From Acidobacteriota bacterium (lineage in GTDB: Bacteria > Acidobacteriota > UBA6911 > RPQK01 > JAPXNP01): a stretch of 21,583 bases of DNA. A model generated the notes under the pieces. It saw only the letters and a list, made by a program, of their open reading frames with translations, ran no database searches and was not told the DNA's origin. The stretch spans positions 1 through 21,583 of the forward strand of contig JAUWTT010000009.1 in the NCBI GenBank assembly GCA_030614585.1, given 5' to 3'. The position numbers were made by a program, and so were the translations under genes. Below are positions 17,001 through 21,467 of the stretch, piece after piece (position 1 is the first letter of the stretch; every line of letters starts with the position of its first letter).

Positions 17001-17157
17001 GGTAGAAACGAGGCGCCCCATACACTCCGCCCTGATCCAGAAGCGCCAGACTGGGATAGCCCAGGCGAGCAGCTTCCTGGGCCAGTTCCTCAGGTGTGGA
17101 AGAACCTTCCAGAAAACTGAATGCGCTGCATGTATGGAGTTCGATGTATTTAGGCAG
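14050..17157 (-). CDS. dnaE2: Error-prone DNA polymerase III alpha subunit (DnaE2/ImuC)
   Basis: DnaE2 is the catalytic polymerase of the ImuA-ImuB-DnaE2 mutasome, used for damage-induced mutagenic translesion synthesis. Similarity runs from a PHP domain (YIELHTCSAFSFLEG) to the family's C-terminal ending HDFH. From 17157 the protein is 1035 residues, normal for DnaE2. PDIDLDLPSGDRRE carries Asp381 and Asp383, and IKVDLLGLGMM carries the third catalytic Asp, 538. An OB-fold (VRVAGTVIVRQRPMTAKGF onward) precedes the end. No ATG, GTG or TTG occurs between the in-frame stop at 17230-17232 and the GTG at 17025, yet conserved PHP sequence lies upstream of 17025. CTG at 17157 gives MPKYIELH, a normal DnaE2 start, so a CTG start or an array-damaged start is likely. 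The stop overlaps a CCCAGTT array. About 320 bp of repeats separate it from imuB. Confidence 0.95.
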   Translation of the reverse strand: MPKYIELHTCSAFSFLEGSSTPEELAQEAARLGYPSLALLDQGGVYGAPRFYRACREVGVRPIVGSEITLREGCLPVLVQSREGYQNLCHLITDSKLDAEKGEGETTLEELEQYSSGLVCLTGGDKGPLPALMKQGSLHALNFLKRLKQIWGDKNVYVEVQRHFDREQESRNQMLADLANQLNLPLLATNGVRYARSSGRLLHDVLTCIKHRTNLDEAGKLLNRNAECHLKSPGEMTQTFADLPQALANSVELSHRLDFTLKDLGYQFPAYDVPSGETMNSYLRKLTEAGARDRYRPFYAKARRQIEYELDIIGKLGLAGYFLIVWDIVQFCKRHEILVQGRGSAANSAVCYSLGITAVDPVGMELLFERFLSEERGEWPDIDLDLPSGDRRESVIQYVYDRYGRRGAAMTANVITYRCRSAAREVGKALGFPLQVLDRLSKLLVTWGWSVFEEEGLLLERFQEAGLNLSHRRVRNFVRLWREIQDLPRHLGQHTGGMIICQGSLDSVVPVESARMPGRTVVQWDKDDCADLGIIKVDLLGLGMMAAIHESLELIRESNREIDLAHLPQDDPKVYSMLQQADTVGVFQVESRAQMATLPRLKPTCFYDLVVEVAIIRPGPIVGKMVHPYLSRRAGLEPVTYPHPSLEPILKRTLGVPLFQEQLLRIAMLGAGFTGGEAEELRRALGFKKPDGAMAKIEKRLREGLEKNGIHGEAAETIIRHITSFALYGFPESHAASFALLAYASAYLKAHFPAEFYTALLNNQPMGFYHPATLVKDAQRRGQRVKPVDVQKSDWRCGIEEDQSIRLGLMYVKGLREETGQRIETERHRCAFSSVDDLQQRIKPNRSEITTLARIGALNSFGLKRREALWQVEKVCRFAGPLFENTSSPYDISPLQEMTAMERLASDYEGAGITVGPHAMALKRRELNSLGIVPSASLEKLKDGRKVRVAGTVIVRQRPMTAKGFLFMSLEDETGISNIVFRPKMFEKNRLVLMSHPFLIIEGMLQNQNNVISVLAHKVRGLTGLDIPISSHDFH

Positions 17158-17161
17158 CTTA

Positions 17162-17196
17162 GGGTCTTGGGTCTTGGGTCTTGGGTCTTGGGTCTT
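17162..17196. repeat. Perfect tandem array, five copies of GGGTCTT at the dnaE2 5' end
   Basis: Five identical 7-bp units end 4 nt before the proposed CTG start of dnaE2. Read on the minus strand (AAGACCC units) they stay open in the dnaE2 frame and would encode a K-T-Q-D-P-R-P type peptide if translation began further upstream. A gain or loss of one unit would shift that upstream frame. Confidence 0.95.
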
Positions 17197-17234
17197 GTAA
17201 GAACTCTCCTGTTTTTCGGTGGCAGGTTGTCAAG
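17190..17234. repeat. Dispersed repeat, copy 2 (first copy at 123-170)
   Basis: This resembles 123-170, sharing GGTTGTCAAGT at the right end and a pyrimidine tract to its left. On the minus strand it includes AGGAGAG (17205-17211), which would be a good ribosome site but has no start codon at a suitable distance. Together with the GGGTCTT array it occupies the place expected for the dnaE2 ribosome site. Confidence 0.35.
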
Positions 17235-17289
17235 TGAATTGGGGGTTCAATGCGCGAAAGTGCATCGCTAGCCATGACACTTTCTAATG

Positions 17290-17309
17290 TATGGAGGGCA
17301 GGTCCGGCA
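17290..17309. repeat. Half copy of the nested-hairpin repeat
   Basis: TATGGAGGGCAGGTCCGGCA matches the right half of the nested hairpin plus its ATCCGGC flank. The left arm is missing and is replaced by GAAAGTG...CACTTTC (17256-17284), a separate small inverted repeat. Confidence 0.5.
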
Positions 17310-17318
17310 CCTATCATT

Positions 17319-17401
17319 CTTTGTCGTGAACTTAATCGCGAACTTTGTCGGAATCCGCGTGGACGAATCAACAAGGTTCACGACAAAGCTCGCGACGAAG
17401 G
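17319..17401. repeat. Inverted-repeat element with 12-bp units, copy B
   Basis: Left arm 17319-17350 has units TCGTGAACTTAA and TCGCGAACTTTG followed by TCGG. The right arm (about 17365-17401) is an imperfect reverse complement. The first 21 bp are identical to the inverse of 13868-13888. It lies between imuB and dnaE2, so copies A and B flank dnaE2 as inverted repeats about 3.4 kb apart. Confidence 0.75.
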
Positions 17402-17407
17402 GAACCG

Positions 17408-17471
17408 ATCCGGCATCCGGCATCCTCCTTCGCTCTTCGAGCTATGGAGGACAGGTCCGGCATCCGGCATC
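17408..17471. repeat. Nested-hairpin repeat, copy 3, flanked on both sides by ATCCGGC arrays
   Basis: CCTCC (17424-17428) and GGAGG (17446-17450) form the outer stem and GCTC/GAGC the inner stem. ATCCGGC units precede it (17408-17424) and TCCGGCA units follow it (17456-17469), so the hairpin looks inserted into, or co-amplified with, one heptamer array. The block ends 8 bp before the imuB stop codon. Confidence 0.8.
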
Positions 17472-17478
17472 AACCTCT

Positions 17479-18756
17479 TCAATCATAGACCCCTTCCACA
17501 AACCACTGTTTCTTCCCATGGTCCCAATAAATTCGATACAAACCTCCAGCTGTAAGTTCTACGTCCCATTCTTCCCTTGACCAACCATCTGTCCGGCCTT
17601 GATCCATCCACCAATCGCCTGACGACTTCCATGGGCCTGCACAGGAGGTGATTCGCTCTGTGTCTATTTGTATCGGCTGAGGAGGGCGTATCCTCCGCAA
17701 GGAGAGCCGGACGGAAGCGGTAATTGCCACACTCGGTTTGCTGCTCGCTTTTCCTGCCCTTTGTCGTCCTGATCTGCCTTTTCTCTTGACTTTCCGCTCC
17801 AACTCCAACTCCCGCATTTGAAACGCATCCGGACGGTAAGTGTCCAACAACTCCGGACACCCAATGTTGTCGTTACCCACAATTGCCTTTAACCGGGTCA
17901 AAGTCCGAGACAGTTTCTCAGGATGAGGAGCCGTGGGCTGGAGAAGTGAATGTTGGAATATTCTTGGACGCGTGGGTTTTGCCTGAATCAAAACTCTGAC
18001 GACACCTGCCCGAGGAACACAAGTCTGCAGTTCTATTCTCAGTAAGGAGAGGATCGCTTTGGCATCTTGCATCGGCAAAGCAAGATTGATACTCCTCTCA
18101 TCGCACGAACCGTCCGACAATTTCAGCTTTATCTGCAGGGCCCCCATGGCTAGCCCACACCCTTTCAGCTGAGAACACAAGTTCTCCAGCATGCTCCCTG
18201 CAATAAAGAACAATGGCTCCAGAGTATTCAGAGTCCATTCCAAATCCTGGACCTCCTTGAATTCCGCCTCAGGCTGATAAGCCTGGAGACACCTGGCATC
18301 TTCTCCACGGGCTATCTTTTGTAGAAACACTCCCCGTTGGCCCAATCGAGCAACCAACGCTTTCTCAGGCAAAGAAGCGAATTCACCGAATGTTTTCACT
18401 CCCCAATGAGAGAGAGTACTCAGGGTGTGCTCATCTACATCGGCATGAATTGACAAATGCTGAATTGGCAACTGAGCTAGAAACTCCGTTTCTTTTCCAT
18501 AAGGAAGGAGGGTGCCTGGAGAAACTTTGGCCACGAAAATTGCGGCAGTACGTGTAGCCGCTCCCCCAACCCGGAAGTTCTTTTCAGTAATCAGGTAAGG
18601 AAGCCGGTCCAACGTGTCCTGCTCACAACGAACCGGGACTTCCAGAACAACACCGTCAGGAGGACAGACCTCTACCCGGGGAGAAAGCATGTGAGCAACC
18701 TCGAAAAGCTGCTCAGGCTTCGGGCTGAAAACGGCAATGAACCGTGACAGTGCCAT
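17479..18756 (-). CDS. imuB: ImuB, catalytically inactive Y-family polymerase-like protein
   Basis: ImuB is the hub of the mutasome. It belongs to the Y-family polymerase fold but lacks catalytic acids, and recruits DnaE2 and, through the beta clamp, the replication fork. Seen here are VEVCPPDGVVLEVP, which replaces the catalytic Asp segment, and a helix-hairpin-helix-like stretch LSHWGVKTFGEFASLP (from about 116). The C-terminus has the usual LRRIRPPQPIQI and GGLYRIYWDHGKKQWFVEGVYD. I see no clear QLxLF-type clamp motif. The protein is about 425 residues, somewhat short for the family. Two ATGs are close together (18762 and 18756). GAGGGGG lies 1-2 nt from the first but about 7 nt from the second, so I choose 18756. 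The reading frame overlaps imuA by 44 nt, implying translational coupling. Confidence 0.9.
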   Translation of the reverse strand: MALSRFIAVFSPKPEQLFEVAHMLSPRVEVCPPDGVVLEVPVRCEQDTLDRLPYLITEKNFRVGGAATRTAAIFVAKVSPGTLLPYGKETEFLAQLPIQHLSIHADVDEHTLSTLSHWGVKTFGEFASLPEKALVARLGQRGVFLQKIARGEDARCLQAYQPEAEFKEVQDLEWTLNTLEPLFFIAGSMLENLCSQLKGCGLAMGALQIKLKLSDGSCDERSINLALPMQDAKAILSLLRIELQTCVPRAGVVRVLIQAKPTRPRIFQHSLLQPTAPHPEKLSRTLTRLKAIVGNDNIGCPELLDTYRPDAFQMRELELERKVKRKGRSGRQRAGKASSKPSVAITASVRLSLRRIRPPQPIQIDTERITSCAGPWKSSGDWWMDQGRTDGWSREEWDVELTAGGLYRIYWDHGKKQWFVEGVYD

Positions 18757-19651
18757 GCGCATTCCCCCTCAGCAAATGGGCTCTGCTTTCTATCCCCCTA
18801 AATTGACTTTTGACCTTCACTCCCTGGTGGGTGGCCAACCATCGGCCGTTGGAGAGATGCGGGGGATCCTGGCCAGTCACAGGAGACTGATGTTGAAATG
18901 CAAACAGTGGGGAGCGATCTGACTGGGCAACCCGGCATGGAACATTGGGGCTACGATAGTCCCTGGGAGTCCAAACACTCCGGTTGCGTTCAATTGAAAG
19001 TGCAAGAGATGCGGCACTCCCGGCTATTTTGGACCGAGATAATACCACCAGAATTGTGGGGGTCCCCTTAACAGCGCGCTGCAGCCTGAACCAGCTGTGA
19101 AGAGGTACTTTCACTGCCCCTGTGTCACTAGAAAGTGGGAACCGTTCCATATCCAAGACAACGACACCGATCCCGCCCCCTTGAACGAGGACATCTGCAG
19201 CTTTCAGCGCCCTTTCACAAGATCTTGCGGAATGATTTCGATCTCCTCGACAGCGCACCCAGAGGAGAGAAGCAAGATCAACCCCCGCATTCTGAGCATA
19301 CTCAGGGTCCAAGGCATCGAAAGCATCAACATACGCAGCAATTTCACCGGTTCCAGTTACTTGCGCCAAAATTGAAAACAACAGTCCGGTTTTACCACTG
19401 GATACTTCTCCACTAATCTCAGTCAGCTTCCCTCGAGGAATTCCTCCCCCCAATAACTGATTCAGTTCCTCCATCCCCGTAGGAAAAATGTCGGCTTGTG
19501 CGAAGGTATCGACTCTCAGGCCCAATGGAGAAACATTCACCGGCAGAGATTCAGGCGGCCTTACCTTGGAATTGCGGGCAGAAGACCGAACCTCGCCCAA
19601 ATTCGAGTGTTGGAAAAACTCACTTTCTGCAACGCCTAGAGACTGGGGCAT
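18713..19651 (-). CDS. imuA: ImuA, RecA-like accessory protein of the mutasome
   Basis: ImuA is a RecA/SulA-like protein required with ImuB and DnaE2 for damage-induced mutagenesis. In this 312-residue protein the Walker A loop is GEVSSGKT (81-88), after FPTGMEELNQLLGGGIPRG, a RecA-type N-terminal motif. YVDAFDALDPEYAQNAGVDL and SLLWVRC (about 107-134) follow the RecA/ImuA core pattern. GVVVLDMERFPL is the probable Walker B strand. The C-terminal tail is poorly conserved and overlaps the start of imuB. It is the first gene of the cassette. Upstream are a TTGACA/AAACTA promoter and a 15-bp palindrome, the likely site of damage-responsive control. No ribosome site is obvious and the expected transcription start is at the ATG. 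Confidence 0.9.
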   Translation of the reverse strand: MPQSLGVAESEFFQHSNLGEVRSSARNSKVRPPESLPVNVSPLGLRVDTFAQADIFPTGMEELNQLLGGGIPRGKLTEISGEVSSGKTGLLFSILAQVTGTGEIAAYVDAFDALDPEYAQNAGVDLASLLWVRCRGDRNHSARSCERALKAADVLVQGGGIGVVVLDMERFPLSSDTGAVKVPLHSWFRLQRAVKGTPTILVVLSRSKIAGSAASLALSIERNRSVWTPRDYRSPNVPCRVAQSDRSPLFAFQHQSPVTGQDPPHLSNGRWLATHQGVKVKSQFRGIESRAHLLRGNAHGTVTVHCRFQPEA

Positions 19652-19655
19652 GCTT

Positions 19656-19689
19656 TAGTTTCACCTTTTCTTCACCTCTTGTCAAGAGG
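19656..19689 (-). promoter_or_regulatory. imuA promoter with overlapping 15-bp palindrome (candidate SOS operator)
   Basis: On the minus strand there is a perfect TTGACA (19680-19685), an 18-nt spacer and AAACTA (19656-19661), with the imuA ATG 4 nt further on. CCTCTTG-T-CAAGAGG (19675-19689) is a perfect palindrome with 7-bp arms that covers the -35 box. imuA-imuB-dnaE2 cassettes are LexA-regulated in several phyla, and this position is right for a repressor site. The motif is not one of the LexA boxes I know, so the regulator is inference. Confidence 0.55.
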
Positions 19690-19737
19690 GAATGCCGGTG
19701 TTCGGTGATCGGTAAACGGTAATCGGTGATCGGCCTG

Positions 19738-19763
19738 CCCTCCATAGCTTCAGCGAAGGAGGG
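19738..19763. repeat. Nested-hairpin repeat, copy 4 (inverted)
   Basis: CCCTCC (19738-19743) pairs with GGAGGG (19758-19763). On the minus strand it reads CCCTCCTTCGCTGAAGCTAT followed by GGAGGGCAGG. The inner loop is 3 bp shorter than in copies 1-3 (GCT-GA-AGC in place of GCT-CTTCG-AGC), but the ability to pair is kept. Confidence 0.7.
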
Positions 19764-19924
19764 TGATCGGTAACTGGTTTACCACCAAGGCGCCAAGATT
19801 ACCAAGGAAATCCGTGGTCTACTTACTACTTACTTTCCCACAGGCCCGACGACAGCTATCATTAACCGGAATCCAAAAGATCTGGATTATGAAGAACAAA
19901 ACCAGGATGCATAACCAACTACCA

Positions 19925-19960
19925 AAAGTGTTACCCATGTTCCCGGACTAAAGTGTTACC
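19925..19960. repeat. Tandem AAAGTGTTACC repeat, possible insertion-sequence end remnant
   Basis: AAAGTGTTACC occurs at 19925-19935 and 19950-19960 with a 25-bp period (spacer CATGTTCCCGGACT). Tandem GTGTTACC-type motifs are familiar from insertion-sequence ends, but no transposase fragment is visible here. The second copy runs directly into the right inverted arm of block 3. Confidence 0.35.
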
Positions 19961-20043
19961 GATCACCGATTACCGTTTACCGATCACCGATTACCGATCA
20001 CCGTGCTAAACTCTCACGGGCAAAAGTAGAAGGAAGAACTCAT

Positions 20044-20832
20044 ATGACTTTTTTACTCTCTGTGGGAACACTCTGGAAGCGAGAACTGGTCCGATTTCTC
20101 CGGCAGCGAAGCCGGATTTTCGGGGCGCTTGGAACCCCTATCCTCTTCTGGCTGTTCATTGGCTCCGGCCTGGGTTCCTCATTCCAGCTGCCAACCTCCA
20201 ATTCAGAGATGAACTACCTCGAGTTCTTCTACCCGGGGACAATCCTCCTGATCGTTCTCTTCACCAGCATCTTCTCCAGCCTCTCCATTATTGAAGATCG
20301 GAAGGAAGGCTTTCTGCTCTCAGTCCTTGTGGCGCCTGTTTCCAGATACGCCATCGTACTGGCGAAGATCCTTGGATCAACAACCCTTGCCTTTGCTCAA
20401 GCGTTTCTTCTCATTCTGCTAATGCCACTCCTCGGTATACCGCTGGATGCATGGAAGCTCTTCACTTTAAGCTCCGCCCTCTTGCTTATCTCTTTCTGCC
20501 TGTCAGGGCTGGGCTTCGCAACAGCATGGAAAACAGAATCGATGCAGGGATACCATTCGGTGATGAATGTACTGCTCTTCCCGTTGTGGCTGCTGTCCGG
20601 AGCTCTGTTTCCAGTTGAAGGCGCCTTCAGCTGGGTCAGATGGATCATGTTGGTAAACCCGCTCACCTACTCGCTATCGGTCCTTCGCCACCTTCTTTAT
20701 GGAGAGGGTCCGGGGGCGGCGTCGATCGCTCCCTTGCCGATTTCGCTGCTCGTGACGGTCTTGTTTGGGATAGGAGTCTTCTACGCCTCGTTGAGAATGG
20801 TCCAGCGCGGTAGGATCCCCGGATTGCAGTAA
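20044..20832 (+). CDS. ABC-2 type transporter permease
   Basis: This integral membrane subunit belongs to an ABC exporter of the ABC-2 class (DrrB/NodJ-like). The 262-residue protein has six predicted membrane segments (about 27-45, 62-82, 104-128, 138-160, 172-190 and 230-250). IIEDRKEGFLLSVLVAPVSR (82-101) is the conserved cytoplasmic coupling segment. PLWLLSGALFPV and NPLTYSLSVLRHLLYG are typical C-terminal ABC-2 motifs. AAGGAAG lies about 8 nt before the ATG, a good ribosome site. The stop codon overlaps the next gene's ATG by one base (TAATG), so the two are co-translated. No ATPase gene is adjacent upstream; the repeat block and imuA are there instead. The partner must be encoded elsewhere or have been lost. 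Substrate unknown. Confidence 0.88.
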   Translation: MTFLLSVGTLWKRELVRFLRQRSRIFGALGTPILFWLFIGSGLGSSFQLPTSNSEMNYLEFFYPGTILLIVLFTSIFSSLSIIEDRKEGFLLSVLVAPVSRYAIVLAKILGSTTLAFAQAFLLILLMPLLGIPLDAWKLFTLSSALLLISFCLSGLGFATAWKTESMQGYHSVMNVLLFPLWLLSGALFPVEGAFSWVRWIMLVNPLTYSLSVLRHLLYGEGPGAASIAPLPISLLVTVLFGIGVFYASLRMVQRGRIPGLQ

Positions 20833-21287
20833 TGGAACTCTCAAGTCTCCCGGCGCTCAATGCCCTTCTGAACGCCACCAGCGCGATTTTCCTCCTGTCC
20901 GGCTACTGGGCAATCCGAAGAAAACTTATCCAAGTACACAGGTACTGCATGCTGGCAGCCCTGTCAACGTCTGCTCTCTTCCTGATGTCTTACCTGGTCT
21001 ACCATTACAACGCCGGTTCACGCTCTTATGAGGGTGAAGGGGCTATCCGCTTCATATACTTCGCAATCCTGCTCTCGCATACGGTTCTCGCCACGGCGAA
21101 TGTACCCCTGGTGGGACTGCCTCGAGTCAGGGCCTTGAGAATGGACTTCGGTAGACATCGAGCCATTGCCAGATGGACACTTCCAATCTGGATTTACGTT
21201 TCAGTAACGGGAGTGGTGATCTACATCATGCTGTACTGGGGTTTATCCACCAGCATTTCTCACCAGGTTGCGACGCGAGGCACGTGA
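20832..21287 (+). CDS. DUF420 family membrane protein
   Basis: This 151-residue protein has four predicted membrane segments (about 10-28, 37-57, 70-92 and 110-135). Typical DUF420 features are LNATSAIFLLSGYWAIRRK, VHRYCMLAA, the second-helix SYLVYHYNAGS, and LSHTVLA with HRAIARWTLPIWIYVSVTGVVIY. The conserved histidines in helices 2 and 3 suggest metal or haem binding. In other bacteria DUF420 genes often accompany cytochrome c oxidase assembly genes (SCO1, CtaG-like) and an ABC-2 exporter, so a role in respiratory-complex maturation is inferred. It is translationally coupled to the permease through TAATG and followed by about 180 bp without a gene. Confidence 0.85.
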   Translation: MELSSLPALNALLNATSAIFLLSGYWAIRRKLIQVHRYCMLAALSTSALFLMSYLVYHYNAGSRSYEGEGAIRFIYFAILLSHTVLATANVPLVGLPRVRALRMDFGRHRAIARWTLPIWIYVSVTGVVIYIMLYWGLSTSISHQVATRGT

Positions 21288-21344
21288 CGAGCCCCCGGTC
21301 TGGAGGGAGTGTTGCCCTAATGAGCACCAGGGCCGAGGGCTAAG

Positions 21345-21379
21345 CTCGAAATCCGAAGCTCGAAACAAGCTCAAAATTA
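21345..21379. repeat. Heptamer array CTCGAAA / TCCGAAG / CTCGAAA / CAAGCTC
   Basis: Degenerate 7-bp units of a further sequence family lie in the gap between the DUF420 gene and the partial gene at the right edge. The rest of this 180-bp gap shows only a weak GCCCT/AGGGC hairpin (21314-21333) and an A+T-rich stretch at about 21400-21425. Confidence 0.65.
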
Positions 21380-21467
21380 GAAGGTCTAAGGTCAAAACGC
21401 CGTAACATAACTGTTTATAAATGGGTTATCGGCAACAACCAGTTTTAGTCCTTAGCAGTGTGCGCGG

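Larger units (their letters stand above)
19703..19989. repeat. Composite heptamer-repeat block 3 with perfect 31-bp inverted ends
   Basis: 19703-19733 (CGGTGAT/CGGTAAA/CGGTAAT/CGGTGAT/CGG) is the exact reverse complement of 19959-19989. Between them are a nested hairpin (19738-19763), TTTACCACCAAGGCGCCAAG and related CCAAG repeats (19778-19807), AAATCCGTGGTC, TACTTAC/TACTTAC units (19820-19835), a 6-bp-arm hairpin (19872-19890) and an IS-end-like repeat (19925-19960). CCAAG...TCTACT at 19802-19823 matches the complement of 7490-7511 at 21 of 22 positions. ATTACCG units continue to about 20003. The block fills the gap between divergent imuA and the ABC permease gene; I see no gene in it. Confidence 0.85.

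Noticed and set aside
17159..17374. 71-residue minus-strand open frame upstream of dnaE2
   Set aside because: It is made of the 12-bp-unit element and the GGGTCTT array in another frame. The peptide is low complexity with no homology signal.
19763..19951. 62-residue plus-strand open frame between imuA and the permease gene
   Set aside because: It is composed almost entirely of repeat modules (CCAAG, TACTTAC, AAAGTGTTACC).
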